A program made the position numbers and the translations under genes. A DNA stretch of 64,000 nucleotides from Sphingomonas insulae. Its GTDB lineage: Bacteria; Pseudomonadota; Alphaproteobacteria; Sphingomonadales; Sphingomonadaceae. The notes under the pieces were generated by a model that was not told where the DNA came from, ran no database searches, and saw only the letters and a program-made list of their open reading frames with translations. Of this stretch, positions 47,949 through 57,059 are shown one piece after another. Each line of letters opens with the position of its first letter. Positions within the stretch are counted from its first letter, which is position 1. The stretch lies in the NCBI RefSeq assembly GCF_010450875.1, contig NZ_CP048422.1:861001-925000 (forward strand), given 5' to 3'.

Positions 47949-49793
47949 ATGAGCCTCCGCAACGTGGCGATCATCGCGCACGTCGACCACGGCAAGACCA
48001 CGCTCGTCGACCAGTTGTTCCGCCAGTCCGGCACCTTCCGCGATAACCAGCGCGTCGAAGAGCGGGCGATGGATTCGAACGACCTCGAGAAAGAGCGCGG
48101 GATCACCATTCTCGCCAAGCCGACCTCGGTCGACTGGACGCCGCCGGGTGGTGGCGAAAGCATCCGCATCAACATCGTCGACACCCCCGGCCACGCCGAC
48201 TTCGGCGGCGAGGTGGAGCGCATCCTGTCGATGGTCGACGGCGTCGTCCTGCTGGTCGATTCGTCGGAAGGCGCGATGCCGCAGACGAAGTTCGTCACCG
48301 GCAAGGCGCTGGCGCTGGGCCTGAAGCCGATCGTCGTCGTCAACAAGGTCGATCGCCCCGACGCGCGCATCCAGGAAGTGCTGGACGAGGTGTTCGACCT
48401 GTTCGTGTCGCTGGACGCCAACGACGAACAGCTCGATTTCCCGGTGCTCTACGCCTCGGGCCGCAACGGCTATGCCTCGACCGACATGGACGCGCGCGAA
48501 GGCACGCTGATCCCGATGTTCGAGACGATCGTCAGCCACGTGCCGGCGCCGAAGGTGGAAGTGGAGGACGTGCCGTTCACGTTCCTGGTGACGCTGCTCG
48601 ACCGCGACAACTTCCTCGGCCGCATCCTCACGGGCCGCGTCAATTCGGGGACGGTGAAGACCAACCAGGCGATCCACGCGCTCGATAACGACGGCAACAT
48701 CGTCGAGACGGGCCGCGCGTCGAAGATCATGTCGTTCCGCGGCCTGGACCGCGTGCCGGTCGACGAGGCGAAGGCGGGCGACATCATCAGCCTCGCCGGG
48801 CTGACCGTCGCGACCGTCGCCAACACGATCGCCGACATCACCGTCAGCGAGCCGCTGCATGCGCAGCCGATCGATCCGCCGACGCTGTCGATGCGCTTCG
48901 CGGTGAACGATTCGCCGATGGCGGGCCGCGAGGGCACCAAGGTGACGAGCCGCATGATCCGCGACCGCCTGTTCCGCGAGGCCGAATCGAACGTCGCCGT
49001 GAAGGTGACCGAGGCGTCGGATCGCGACAGCTTCGAAGTCGCCGGCCGCGGCGAACTGCAGCTCGGCGTGCTGATCGAGACGATGCGCCGCGAGGGCTTC
49101 GAGCTGGGCATCAGCCGCCCGCGCGTGCTGTTCGGCGAGGACGAGAACGGCAACAAGACCGAGCCGTACGAGACCGTCATCATCGACGTCGACGACGAGC
49201 ATTCGGGCACGGTCGTCGAGAAGATGAACCTGCGCAAGGCGGAGCTTACCGACATGCGTCCGTCGACCGGCGGCAAGACGCGCATCACCTTCTCGGCGCC
49301 ATCGCGCGGCATGATCGGCTATCACGGCGAGTTCCTGTCGGACACGCGCGGTACCGGCATCATGAACCGGTTGTTCGAGAAGTACGGGCCCCACAAGGGC
49401 AAGATCGAAGGCCGCAAGAACGGCGTGCTGATCTCGAACGGCGCCGGTGAAGCCAACAGCTATGCGCTGGGTCCGCTGGAAGAGCGCGGCATCCTGTTCG
49501 TCGGCCATGGCGAGGCGTTGTACGAGGGCATGATCGTCGGCGAGAACGCCAAGCCGGACGACCTCGAGGTCAATCCGATGAAGACCAAGGCGCTGACCAA
49601 CTTCCGCGCCAGCGGCGGCAAGGACGACCAGGTCCGGCTGACCCCGCCGAAGCGTGCGACGCTGGAGCAGGCGATCGCCTATATCGACGACGACGAGATG
49701 GTCGAGGTGACCCCGAAGTCGATCCGCCTGCGCAAGCGCCACCTGGATCCGCACGAGCGCAAGAAGGCGTCGCGGGCGAAGATGGCGGCGTAA
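47949..49793 (+). CDS. typA: Ribosome-associated GTPase TypA/BipA
   Basis: A 614-residue translational GTPase. G1 is [10 protein letters not shown]2 is RGITI, G3 is [12 protein letters not shown] and G4 is NKVDRPDAR. Domain V and the C-terminal BipA domain ([19 protein letters not shown], then [14 protein letters not shown]) are complete. It binds ribosomes and assists 50S assembly under stress or cold. ATG 47949 has AGGA 6-9 nt upstream; the long upstream open frame is not coding. A strong terminator follows. Confidence 0.96.
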   Translation: MSLRNVAIIAHVDHGKTTLVDQLFRQSGTFRDNQRVEERAMDSNDLEKERGITILAKPTSVDWTPPGGGESIRINIVDTPGHADFGGEVERILSMVDGVVLLVDSSEGAMPQTKFVTGKALALGLKPIVVVNKVDRPDARIQEVLDEVFDLFVSLDANDEQLDFPVLYASGRNGYASTDMDAREGTLIPMFETIVSHVPAPKVEVEDVPFTFLVTLLDRDNFLGRILTGRVNSGTVKTNQAIHALDNDGNIVETGRASKIMSFRGLDRVPVDEAKAGDIISLAGLTVATVANTIADITVSEPLHAQPIDPPTLSMRFAVNDSPMAGREGTKVTSRMIRDRLFREAESNVAVKVTEASDRDSFEVAGRGELQLGVLIETMRREGFELGISRPRVLFGEDENGNKTEPYETVIIDVDDEHSGTVVEKMNLRKAELTDMRPSTGGKTRITFSAPSRGMIGYHGEFLSDTRGTGIMNRLFEKYGPHKGKIEGRKNGVLISNGAGEANSYALGPLEERGILFVGHGEALYEGMIVGENAKPDDLEVNPMKTKALTNFRASGGKDDQVRLTPPKRATLEQAIAYIDDDEMVEVTPKSIRLRKRHLDPHERKKASRAKMAA

Positions 49794-49821
49794 GCCACCG
49801 GTCGGTTTGCGGTTCGAAGAG

Positions 49822-49852
49822 GGGGCGTCCGGGTGATCGGGCGCCCCTTTTT
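49822..49852 (+). terminator. Rho-independent terminator of typA
   Basis: GGGGCGTCCG (49822-49831) pairs with CGGGCGCCCC (49838-49847) through one G-U pair, with a 6-nt loop and a run of five T (49848-49852). It starts 29 bp after the typA stop. A canonical intrinsic terminator. Confidence 0.9.
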
Positions 49853-49880
49853 CGTTGGCGGCGGCGGGCTGCCGTCCATG

Positions 49881-49955
49881 CGTCATTGCGGGCGTCGCTA
49901 AGCGATCCAGCGCGTCCTGGTCCGGCTCTGTTGCTTCGCTACGCTCGCAATGACG
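49881..49955. repeat. Inverted repeat CGTCATTGCG ... CGCAATGACG
   Basis: CGTCATTGCGGGCGTCGCTA (49881-49900) is matched in inverse orientation by TTGCTTCGCTACGCTCGCAATGACG (49931-49955) with a few mismatches. This sequence type is a widespread extragenic palindrome in many Gram-negative genomes. It lies between the typA terminator and the convergent TonB receptor gene. Confidence 0.7.
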
Positions 49956-50023
49956 GGGGTGAGGCGTGTGTAATAAAGGGCGACGTCTTTCGACATCGCC
50001 CCAAGTATTGACTTAATAACGGA

Positions 50024-52351
50024 TCAGCGGAAGCGGCCGGACACCGACACCCCGATAATACGGGGTTCGTTGAAGACGGCGGCCATGTAGTTTTCGATGA
50101 CGCCCTTCAGGTTCTTTTCGTTGGTGATGTTGCGGGCGAAGGCGGCGACCTCGTAGTTCTCGTCGGGGCTGGTGTAGCCGATTTTCAGGCCCCCTTCGAA
50201 ATTGCCGTCGGCGTAGAATTCGCGCGTCTTGTAGAGCACGAAATTGGTGTAGCCCTGCACGTTCCAGTCGGTCGCGGCGAACACCCGGCCGCCATTGCCG
50301 AGCGGCACGTCGTAGCGCGCGGTCGCATCGAGGTTCCAGCGCGGCGCGTTGGGCAGCGGGTTGCCGTCGATCTGCGCGAACAGGCCGCCGCGGATCGTCG
50401 GATCCTGCACGGTGCAGACCACCACGCCGTTGAGCGCGCAGACCTGCGCGTAGACGCGCGTGTCCCTGATCTTCGAGGCGAGCGCGCTCGCGCCGAGCGT
50501 CAGGGTGAGGTTGGGCACGGGGCGGAACTGCGTGTCGATCTCGACGCCGTAAGCGCGCGCCTTGTCCGCATTGAACAGCACGCCGTTGCCGTTGACGTCG
50601 TTGCCGTTCAGCTGGATGTCGTCGACCGTATAGGTGAACAGCGATGCGTTGAAGCGCAGCCGCCCGTCGAGCAGCAGGCTCTTCGATCCGACTTCGTAGC
50701 TGGTGATCGTTTCGCTGTTCGCGGTGGTGAAATCGGCGTTGAACACCGCCGAGCGGCCCTGGATCGTCGGCCCGCGGAAACCGCGGGCGACGCGGGCGTA
50801 CAGGCTGTTGTCCGCATCGACCTGATACAGCGCCGACACGTCCCAGCTGGGCGTGGTGTCCGACAGGCGGACATAGCGACGGCCGGCATAGGTGGCGCTC
50901 GCCGCCTTCAGCAGCGTCGTCTTCTTGGTATCCTCCGTTTCGCGAAAGCCGCCGGTCAGCGTCAGGTCGGGCGTGACCTTGTAGCTCGCCTGGCCGAACA
51001 GCGCCCAGCTGGTGTTGACGTTATGCAGGCGCACCCAGTTGTTCGGATTGGGCTGCGTCCCGTTCACGTCGGGACGGATGAGGAAGAAGGTGCGCTGGTA
51101 GAAATCGGTGGTGTCGTTCTGGTTGAAGTAGAAGCCGCCGACCTGCCACGTGAAGCGCTGGTTCGCCGCGCTCGCCAGTCGCACTTCCTGCGTATACTGG
51201 CCGAGCGCGCGGACGTTGCCCTGGCTGAGGCCGAAGCCGTTGGCCTTGCCCGCCACCGGGAAGTTCGCCGCCGCGCCGCCGTCGGTATCGCCGCGGCTGT
51301 AGCCCGAGGTCGTCTCATAGGCGCTGATCGAGGTGAGCGTCACCGGCCCGAAGTCGTAGGCGGCGTTCACCGACGTGCCGTAGGTGTCGTAATCCTGCGG
51401 GTTGTTCCGGCCCTCGTCGAGCGCGATGCTGTCGCGCGGTTCGGCGGAGACCGAGTTCGCCCCCTTCCTGAGCGCGGCGCGGTGGAAGATCGTCGAGGTG
51501 CCGTGATAGCCGCGGGCATGGCCCGACACGTTGACGCTGAACGCCTCGGTCGGGGTCAGCAGCACCTGGAGGCGGACGTCGCGTTCGTCGAAGCCGCCCA
51601 TCGCATTGCGCTGCGGAGTGGGGGTGCCATCGGCGCTGATCCCGGCGAAGGTGTTGTCGATCCAGTCGTTGCGATGCTGGATCAGGCCCGACAGGCGGAC
51701 GGCGACCTTGTCCGCCACCAGCGGCCCGCCGACGCCGGCATCGAGCGTCGTCGTCGCATAGCTGCCGAACGAGGCGGCGGCGCGGCCCTGCCAGGTCTGG
51801 CTGGGGCGGATCGTGTCGAACTTGATGATGCCCGCGGTGGTGTTGCGCCCGAAGAGCGACCCCTGCGGCCCGCGCAGCACCTCGACCTGGTTGACGTCGT
51901 AGACGGGGTTCGATTTCAGCACGACATGTTCGAGGACCACGTCGTCCTGGATGATCGAGACCGGCTGGCTGGCGCCGAGATAGAAATCGATGTTGCCGAG
52001 GCCGCGGATGTAGAAGCGCGGGAAGATGCGGCCGGTCGTCGTTTCGATATACAGGCCGGGGACGCGGCCGGAGAGCGCCAGGATGTCCTCGCCGCCCGCC
52101 TGGAAGGTGCGCAGGTCGCTGCCGCCGACGACGCCCACCGACAGCGGCACGCGCTGCAGGTTTTCCGACCGTCGTTCCGCGGTGACGACGATGTCGCCGA
52201 GATCGCCGGTGTCGGCCGGCGCCGCCGTAGCGGCAGGCGAATCGGTGGCGGGCGTCACGGTCTGGGCGAGGGCGGGCGCGACGAATGCGGGCGCGGCGAG
52301 GCCGGCGGCGCCGAGCAGCAACATGGTCTTGAGCGAGCGAGATATGGTCAC
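50024..52351 (-). CDS. TonB-dependent outer-membrane receptor
   Basis: A 775-residue outer-membrane receptor. A signal peptide (SLKTMLLLGAAGLAAPAFV ... ALAQ) is followed by a low-complexity linker and GDIVVTAERRSENLQRVPLSV, which starts the plug domain. RGLGNIDFYLG, VEVLRGPQGSLFGRNTTAG and a long barrel ending ITNEKNLKG ... ISVSGRFR follow, the final residue being aromatic/basic as required for assembly. GTG 52351 is preceded by AGGGGAC at a good distance. The ligand is unknown; sphingomonads have many such receptors for polysaccharides, aromatics or siderophores. Confidence 0.9.
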   Translation of the reverse strand: MTISRSLKTMLLLGAAGLAAPAFVAPALAQTVTPATDSPAATAAPADTGDLGDIVVTAERRSENLQRVPLSVGVVGGSDLRTFQAGGEDILALSGRVPGLYIETTTGRIFPRFYIRGLGNIDFYLGASQPVSIIQDDVVLEHVVLKSNPVYDVNQVEVLRGPQGSLFGRNTTAGIIKFDTIRPSQTWQGRAAASFGSYATTTLDAGVGGPLVADKVAVRLSGLIQHRNDWIDNTFAGISADGTPTPQRNAMGGFDERDVRLQVLLTPTEAFSVNVSGHARGYHGTSTIFHRAALRKGANSVSAEPRDSIALDEGRNNPQDYDTYGTSVNAAYDFGPVTLTSISAYETTSGYSRGDTDGGAAANFPVAGKANGFGLSQGNVRALGQYTQEVRLASAANQRFTWQVGGFYFNQNDTTDFYQRTFFLIRPDVNGTQPNPNNWVRLHNVNTSWALFGQASYKVTPDLTLTGGFRETEDTKKTTLLKAASATYAGRRYVRLSDTTPSWDVSALYQVDADNSLYARVARGFRGPTIQGRSAVFNADFTTANSETITSYEVGSKSLLLDGRLRFNASLFTYTVDDIQLNGNDVNGNGVLFNADKARAYGVEIDTQFRPVPNLTLTLGASALASKIRDTRVYAQVCALNGVVVCTVQDPTIRGGLFAQIDGNPLPNAPRWNLDATARYDVPLGNGGRVFAATDWNVQGYTNFVLYKTREFYADGNFEGGLKIGYTSPDENYEVAAFARNITNEKNLKGVIENYMAAVFNEPRIIGVSVSGRFR

Positions 52352-52635
52352 GAAGGTCCCCTTTGGATGATGCGCAAGGGGAAGGTGCCGGGTCGGCAGC
52401 GCGCGGGTGTCGCCCCCGCGTCGTCGTGCCCTGATGCATGGCGCCCCCCCGGGCTTGCCCGCGCGGTAGGCGCGGATTGTGTCGGCTTCGTGAATGAACG
52501 TGACGATGCGGCAGGCATAAACCGCGCATGAACATCGCATTCCGGACCGGTTCAGGGCGACTCGCCTAGACGGGATGCAACACGCTTGGATCGTTGTGCG
52601 TTTTCCCTCCAGCGTTGTGATGAGGAGTAAGCGTC
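52352..52635. other. 284-bp divergent promoter region
   Basis: Separates the TonB receptor gene (minus) from the small secreted protein gene (plus). No open frame with supporting features. GAGGAG at about 52622-52627 is the ribosome-binding site of the latter. A CCCCCC run at about 52445-52450 is unusually long. Confidence 0.5.
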
Positions 52636-53004
52636 ATGAATGCATTGATGAAGAAGGCAGGCCTTGGCATCGCCCTGGCCGCGACCGCGCTGACGGCGGC
52701 GGCCCCGGCCGATGCGCAGCGTTGGGGCGGCTATCGCCATCACCGCGGCGGCGGCGACGTGGCTGCGGGTGCGTTGCTCGGCGGGATCGTCGGCCTGGGG
52801 ATCGGCGCGGCGGTCGCCAGCAGCAACCGCGACCGCTATTACGACCGCGGTTATTATTACGACGCGCCGCCGCCCCCGCCGCGGGTCGTGTATCGCGATC
52901 GCTACTATGCCCCGCCGCCGCCCCCGCGCGTGGTCGTTCGTGAGCGCTATTACGACTATGGATCGCGCTACGGCGACGGCTACGGATACGGTTACGGCTA
53001 TTGA
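52636..53004 (+). CDS. Small secreted Tyr/Arg/Pro-rich protein
   Basis: A 122-residue protein with a clear signal peptide (MNALMKKAGLGIALAATAL ... PADA, cleavage before QRWGG). One short hydrophobic stretch AAGALLGGIVGLGIGAAVAS follows, resembling the glycine-zipper of small envelope proteins. The rest is repeats of RDRYYD, PPPPPRVV and a terminal GDGYGYGYGY. GAGGAG lies about 10 nt upstream. Likely an envelope-associated protein of unknown function. Proline runs are encoded by near-perfect CCGCCGCCGCCCCCG duplicates. Confidence 0.8.
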   Translation: MNALMKKAGLGIALAATALTAAAPADAQRWGGYRHHRGGGDVAAGALLGGIVGLGIGAAVASSNRDRYYDRGYYYDAPPPPPRVVYRDRYYAPPPPPRVVVRERYYDYGSRYGDGYGYGYGY

Positions 53005-53098
53005 GCCGACACGGCGTTTCGTCGGGAAGGCGGCGCGGGCTTACGTCCGCGCCGCTTTTTCGTAGCGGGCCGGGGAGGATGCGGTTAAGCGCGCGGAC

Positions 53099-53373
53099 AT
53101 GACCGATACGCCCCCGATCGCCTGTCGACCGATCCGTCGAGCCCCTATTTCGACCAGCCCGCGCTGGAGCGCGGCATCGGCATCCGTTTCAAGGGTGTCG
53201 AGCGCAAGGACGTCGAGGAATACGACCGCCCCGCCGGCTGGATCCGCGTCGCGCTTGGCAAGAAGGTCGACCGCCACGGCCGGCCGCTGACGCTGAAGCT
53301 GAACGGCGAGGTCGAGGCGTGGTTCGAGCGGCCTGCGGCGAGTGACGCGGGTGAGGGCGACGCCGAGGGCTGA
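53099..53373 (+). pseudogene. DUF3297 protein, frameshifted
   Basis: The first codons read MTDTPP; one base later the next frame continues DRLSTDPSSPYFDQPALERG and GIRFKGVERKDVEEYDRP, through KKVDRHGRPLTLKL to a TGA at 53373. This is the DUF3297 family (about 90 residues, unknown function). The span is 275 nt, one short of three. The break is at a run of five C (53111-53115), where six would restore TPPDRLSTD. A good intrinsic terminator follows, which supports a live gene and a sequencing error. Confidence 0.8.
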
Positions 53374-53398
53374 GGCCAAGCACATCGTCGAAAGTTCG

Positions 53399-53432
53399 AA
53401 AGGCGCGGGGCTTTGGCTTTCGCGCCTTTTTT
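53399..53432 (+). terminator. Rho-independent terminator of the DUF3297 gene
   Basis: AAAGGCGCG (53399-53407) pairs with CGCGCCTTT (53421-53429) around a 13-nt loop, followed by T residues to 53432. It starts 26 bp after the stop codon. Confidence 0.8.
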
Positions 53433-53446
53433 GCGTGTTGGGTCGA

Positions 53447-53747
53447 GGGGTTCACGCGGAGGCGCGGAGGCGCGGAGAAGAAGGATGACAGGTGTTTTCG
53501 CGCGAAGACGCGAAGACGCGAAGGGGTGGGACTCCTTCAGCGTCATTTAGGCTTGGGCCGGTGATAAGGGGGCAGTCGTCACCCGGGACGTGTTCCGGGG
53601 TCTGCCGGGCGGCTGGGGCGCTTGCTGTGTCTGCCGCGCGCCTCGCCGCAGCGTGGACCCCGGACCATGTCCGGGGTGACGGTGGTGGGTGGGAGCGCCG
53701 CTCTCTCCCTTTGCTTCTCCGCGCCTTCGCGCCTCCGCGTGAACCCC
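53447..53747. repeat. Nested inverted repeat: GGAGGCGC outer arms, GTCACCC inner arms
   Basis: Outer left arm GGGGTTCACGCGGAGGCGCG continuing to GGAGAAG (53447-53479); outer right arm 53715-53747 is its inverse with one substitution. A second periodic block of GAAGACGC units lies at 53500-53525. Inner arms TCACCCGGGACGTGTTCCGGGG (about 53579-53600) and CCCCGGACCATGTCCGGGGTGAC (about 53658-53680) form a further inverted pair. Same architecture as the element at 62150-62411. Confidence 0.75.
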
Positions 53748-53786
53748 GTCTGCTTCACGGCTGCGCGCGCGATCGGGGCCCGGACG

Positions 53787-54095
53787 TCAGCCCTCCGTCG
53801 ATGGTGCGATGGCGGTCCAGTTGCCAGCGATCGCGTCCAGCGCGGTGCGGGCGGTGTCGAGGGCGCCGGGGCGATAGCTATAGTGGGTTTCGCGGCCGGT
53901 TCGTGCGACCAGGACGAGCGCGGCGTCTTCGAGAATGCGCAGATGCTTGGTGACGGCCTGGCGCGTCATGCCGGAATTGGCGGACAGGCGCGCGATCGAA
54001 CGGGGCGGGCCGCTGCGCAGGATCACCAGCAATGCCAGACGGGTAGGATCGGCGAGGGCCGCGAAGAGGCGGGCGGCTTCGACAGGTTTGTGCAT
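53787..54095 (-). CDS. ArsR-family transcriptional repressor
   Basis: A 102-residue winged-helix protein: AARLFAALADPTRLALLVILRSG, cited in part, then SIARLSANSGMTRQAVTKHLRILEDA with the recognition helix and LVARTGRETHYSYRP as the wing. It lacks the CxC metal site of classical ArsR/SmtB, so the signal is probably not arsenic or zinc at that site. ATG 54095 has AAGGG 5 nt upstream. Its leader holds an ordered array of GCAACC/GGTTGC sites, so autoregulation is likely. No enzyme or transporter is co-transcribed. Confidence 0.9.
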   Translation of the reverse strand: MHKPVEAARLFAALADPTRLALLVILRSGPPRSIARLSANSGMTRQAVTKHLRILEDAALVLVARTGRETHYSYRPGALDTARTALDAIAGNWTAIAPSTEG

Positions 54096-54107
54096 CGGCA
54101 CCCTTCT

Positions 54108-54199
54108 GGTTGCCTGAGCGGCAACCGGTGGGTTGCGGATATTGCAACCTTGAAGTTGCTTCTGAGCCAGATGTTACCAAGGTGCAACCGTTTGGTTGC
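54108..54199. promoter_or_regulatory. Ordered operator array upstream of the ArsR gene
   Basis: Half-sites occur at 54108 (GGTTGC), 54121 (GCAACC), 54131 (GGTTGC), 54144 (GCAACC), 54154 (AGTTGC), 54184 (GCAACC) and 54194 (GGTTGC). The first five alternate with start spacings of 13, 10, 13 and 10 bp. GCAACC-N4-GGTTGC palindromes at 54121-54136 and 54184-54199 are 63 bp apart, about six helical turns. This is the geometry of a dimer-binding repressor operator, probably for the adjacent ArsR protein. Confidence 0.65.
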
Positions 54200-54265
54200 G
54201 ATCCTAGCAGGTCCTGCTCGGGCGTGGTGGCGGTCTGATCCGAAAGACGGTGCAGGCCTGACCCC

Positions 54266-54292
54266 GTCACCCCGGAACCGGTCCGGGGTGAC
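54266..54292. repeat. Perfect hairpin GTCACCCCGGA ... TCCGGGGTGAC
   Basis: An 11-bp perfect stem with a 5-nt loop, upstream of the ArsR operator and 41 bp past the stop of the ABC-F gene, which reads toward it. Same sequence type as the inner arms of the nested elements and the pnt repeat. No T run. Confidence 0.65.
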
Positions 54293-54332
54293 GAAATGGT
54301 ACGCCTGGTAATTCAGTGCGCGATCCGCGGTA

Positions 54333-56189
54333 TCACGCCGCTTCCAGCGCCTCGGTCGCTTCCAGCCATTTCGCCTCGAGCGTTTCGATCTGGTCCTGCA
54401 CGTCGGCGCGGCGCTTCATCAGGTCGCTCATCGCGAGTTTGGCGAAGCGGGGTTCGGCGGTCTTGGGATCGAACATCGCGCGGTCGATCGCGTTGCGGTC
54501 GTTGGTGAGCGCCGCGATCTCCGCTTCGGCATCGCGGATCGCCTTGCGGCGCAGCTTTTCGGCGTCGCGGTCGATCGGCTTGCCCTTCGGCTTCTTCGCC
54601 TTGGGTTCGGGCTGCTTGTCGCCGGCGAGGACGAAGGCGATGTAATCGTCGAGCGTGCCGTCGAATTCCTTCGCGGTGCCGTTGTCGACCAGCACGAGGC
54701 GGTCGGCGGTCATTTCCAGCATGTGGCGATCGTGGCTGACCAGCACGACGGCGCCGGTATAGGCGTTGAGCGCCTGCACCAGCGCTTCGCGCGCGTCGAC
54801 GTCGAGGTGGTTGGTCGGTTCGTCGAGGATCAGCATGTGCGGCGCGTCGCGGGTGATGAGCGCGAGCGCGAGCCGCGCCTTTTCACCGCCGGACATGCGG
54901 CCGACCTTGCCCACTGCCTTGTCACCCGAAAAGCCGAAGCGGCCAAGCTGCGCGCGGACCGCGGCGGGGCTGGCGCCGCGCATGATGCGGGTCATGTGCT
55001 CGAGCGGCGTATCGTCGGCGTCGAGTTCCTCGACCTGATACTGGGTGAAATAGCCGACCTTCATCTTGCCCGACGACGCCATCTCTCCGTCCATCGGCGT
55101 CAGCTGCGCGGCGAGCAGACGGGCGAGCGTGGTCTTGCCGTTGCCGTTGCGCCCCAACAGCGCGACGCGATCGTCGGGGTCGAGACGCATGTTGAGCCGC
55201 TTGAGGATCGGCGTTTCGCTGTAGCCGACGCTCGCCATGTCGAGCGTGATGAGCGGGGGGCGCAGTTCGGTGGGATCGGGGAAGTCGAACGAGAGCGAGG
55301 GATCGTTGGCGAGTTCGGCGATCGGCTGCATCTTCGCCAGCATCTTCTGCCGGCTTTGCGCCTGTTTGGCGGTGGAGGCGCGCGCCGAGTTGCGTGCGAC
55401 GTAATCCTGCAGCTTGGCGCGCTGCGCATCCTGGTTGGCCTTGGCGGCGGCAAGCTGCGCCATGCGCTCGGCGCGCTGGCGCTCGAAGCTGTCATAGCCG
55501 CCGGCGTAGAGCGTGATCTTGCCGTTCTGGAGGTGGAGAATGTGATCGACGACGTTGTTGAGGAAATCGCGTTCGTGGCTGACGACGACGATCGTCGCCT
55601 TGTAGCCGACGAGGAAATCCTCGAGCCACATCACCGCTTCGAGATCGAGGTGGTTCGAGGGTTCGTCGAGGAGCAGCAGGTCGGGCTGCGAGAACAGCAG
55701 CGCGGCGAGGGCGACGCGCATCTTCCAGCCGCCCGAGAAACTGTCGAGCGGGCGCTGCTGCATGTCCTCGTCGAAGCCGAGGCCGAGCAGGATCTGCGCG
55801 GCGCGCATCGGGGCGGTATAGGCGTCGATCGCGATCAGCCGTTCGTAGACGTCGCCGAGGCGGTCCGGATCTTCGCTGGTTTCCGATTCGAGCATCAGCG
55901 CGGCGCGTTCGGTGTCGGCGGCGAGCACCGTGTCGAACGGGGTGGCGGTGCCTGACGGCGCTTCCTGCGCGATATAGCCGAGGCGGGCGCCGCGCGGCAT
56001 GTCGGCGCTGCCGTCGTCGGGTTCGAGCATGCCGGCGATGACGCGCACGAGCGTCGACTTGCCCGCGCCGTTGCGACCGATCAGGCCGACGCGGCTGCCG
56101 GGGGGCAGCGCCGCGGATGCGCCGTCGAGGATCGTGCGGCCGCCGAGGCGCACGGTGATGCCGTTGAGGTTGAGCATGGTGGCGGCCAT
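54333..56189 (-). CDS. ABC-F family ATPase
   Basis: A 618-residue soluble protein with two ABC domains and no membrane segment. Walker A motifs are GLIGRNGAGKST and LLGRNGNGKTT; signatures are FSGGWKMRVALA and MSGGEKARLALA; Walker B are LLLDEPSNHLD and LILDEPTNHLD. A linker region with QRAKLQDYVARNSARAS lies between them, and a basic coiled coil (EKLRRKAIRDAEAEI ... ALEAA) closes the C-terminus, as in Uup/YheS-like ribosome-binding ABC-F proteins. Likely a translation factor; antibiotic resistance cannot be inferred. ATG 56177 is an alternative start. Confidence 0.93.
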   Translation of the reverse strand: MAATMLNLNGITVRLGGRTILDGASAALPPGSRVGLIGRNGAGKSTLVRVIAGMLEPDDGSADMPRGARLGYIAQEAPSGTATPFDTVLAADTERAALMLESETSEDPDRLGDVYERLIAIDAYTAPMRAAQILLGLGFDEDMQQRPLDSFSGGWKMRVALAALLFSQPDLLLLDEPSNHLDLEAVMWLEDFLVGYKATIVVVSHERDFLNNVVDHILHLQNGKITLYAGGYDSFERQRAERMAQLAAAKANQDAQRAKLQDYVARNSARASTAKQAQSRQKMLAKMQPIAELANDPSLSFDFPDPTELRPPLITLDMASVGYSETPILKRLNMRLDPDDRVALLGRNGNGKTTLARLLAAQLTPMDGEMASSGKMKVGYFTQYQVEELDADDTPLEHMTRIMRGASPAAVRAQLGRFGFSGDKAVGKVGRMSGGEKARLALALITRDAPHMLILDEPTNHLDVDAREALVQALNAYTGAVVLVSHDRHMLEMTADRLVLVDNGTAKEFDGTLDDYIAFVLAGDKQPEPKAKKPKGKPIDRDAEKLRRKAIRDAEAEIAALTNDRNAIDRAMFDPKTAEPRFAKLAMSDLMKRRADVQDQIETLEAKWLEATEALEAA

Positions 56190-56254
56190 AGCAGATGTTG
56201 CGGTGCAGCTAAAGCCGGGGGTGTTCGGGGGGATCGTCTCGGCGAGAAGGGTGA

Positions 56255-56405
56255 TTCACGCGAAGGCGCGAAGGCGCGAAGGCGCGAAGGCGCGAAGGCG
56301 CGAAGAGGTTGCGCCGGGCGACGGCGTTTCTCCCGTCGTTCGAAGGTATGTGCCGGCGGTTGCCTGCGGCGCTTGCCTCTTTGCGTCTTCGCGTCTTCGC
56401 GTGAC
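56255..56405. repeat. Periodic repeat: five and a half GAAGGCGC units with an inverted partner
   Basis: From 56255 the sequence TTCACGC is followed by 8-nt GAAGGCGC units up to about 56306. At 56377-56405 an inverted block of GAAGACGC units ends in GCGTGAC. The pair flanks 70 bp of other sequence. It separates the ABC-F gene start from the stop of the XRE gene, so it could disturb the ABC-F promoter. Confidence 0.75.
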
Positions 56406-56406
56406 C

Positions 56407-56970
56407 CTACAACGTGCGGATCAGGCGGGTGGCCTGGGCTAACCAGGCGGGTGAGGCGATCGATGTGGGGCGAGCCCCCGGGGTTAGCGGCAGGAGGAGG
56501 AGGGCGTCGCCGTCGATGCCGATCAGGCGAGCGAACAGGAAGCGACCGGCGGGGACGGGGACGAGGACGTCGCGATTGAGCGCCTGGGTAAAGGCATCGG
56601 GGGCGCGCAGGTCGCACCAGATGTGGTCGCCGGCGCGATAGTCGGCGGTGCTACCGGTCACCGCGATGGCGACGCCGCCGGCCGAGGGCTGTGGCGCGGT
56701 GAGGGTGAGCGGCTGGCGGGGGGCGTGCGCGCCCTCCGCATCCAGCGTCGCGGCGACGGGCAGCGCAGCACGGTCGGGCAGGGTGACGAGATCGGCGGGC
56801 GCGACGTCGAGCGCGGCGGCGATGCGGTTGAGCCAGGCGACCGAGACGGTGCGGGTGCCGGTCTCCAGCCGGCCGATCGTCTGGGCAGTTGTTGGAGGCA
56901 CGCAGCGGCGCGCGACTTCGTCCAGCGTCAGGTTCTTGGCCCTACGTACCTGTCTTATGGCGGTAATCAT
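56407..56970 (-). CDS. XRE-family regulator with S24-like C-terminus
   Basis: A 187-residue protein. The first 65 residues are a helix-turn-helix of the Cro/CI type (IRQVRRAKNLTLDEVARRC, TIGRLETGTRTVSVAWLNRIAAALDV). The C-terminal half (DYRAGDHIWCDLRAPDAF, GRFLFARLIGIDGDALLLLP) resembles the beta-rich dimerisation domain of S24 repressors, but no Ser-Lys dyad is visible. It is divergent from the DUF6456 gene with an 89-bp shared control region. Confidence 0.82.
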   Translation of the reverse strand: MITAIRQVRRAKNLTLDEVARRCVPPTTAQTIGRLETGTRTVSVAWLNRIAAALDVAPADLVTLPDRAALPVAATLDAEGAHAPRQPLTLTAPQPSAGGVAIAVTGSTADYRAGDHIWCDLRAPDAFTQALNRDVLVPVPAGRFLFARLIGIDGDALLLLPLTPGARPTSIASPAWLAQATRLIRTL

Positions 56971-57059
56971 CGGCGATCCTTAACCGCTGCGGTTATTTCT
57001 CTGTCCTACAAAGCTGACGGCATGGCAAGTCCGGACCGACTCGAGGAAGGGAATGGGCG

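Larger units (their letters stand above)
53374..53786. other. 413-bp intergenic region holding a terminator and a nested repeat
   Basis: Contains the DUF3297 terminator and the nested inverted-repeat element 53447-53747. No gene is supported; the frames on either strand consist of repeat sequence. It lies between the DUF3297 gene and the convergent ArsR gene. Confidence 0.65.

Noticed and set aside
56255..56310. Possible CRISPR-like periodic repeat
   Set aside because: The period is only 8 nt with no spacers and no cas genes. It belongs to the dispersed inverted-repeat family.
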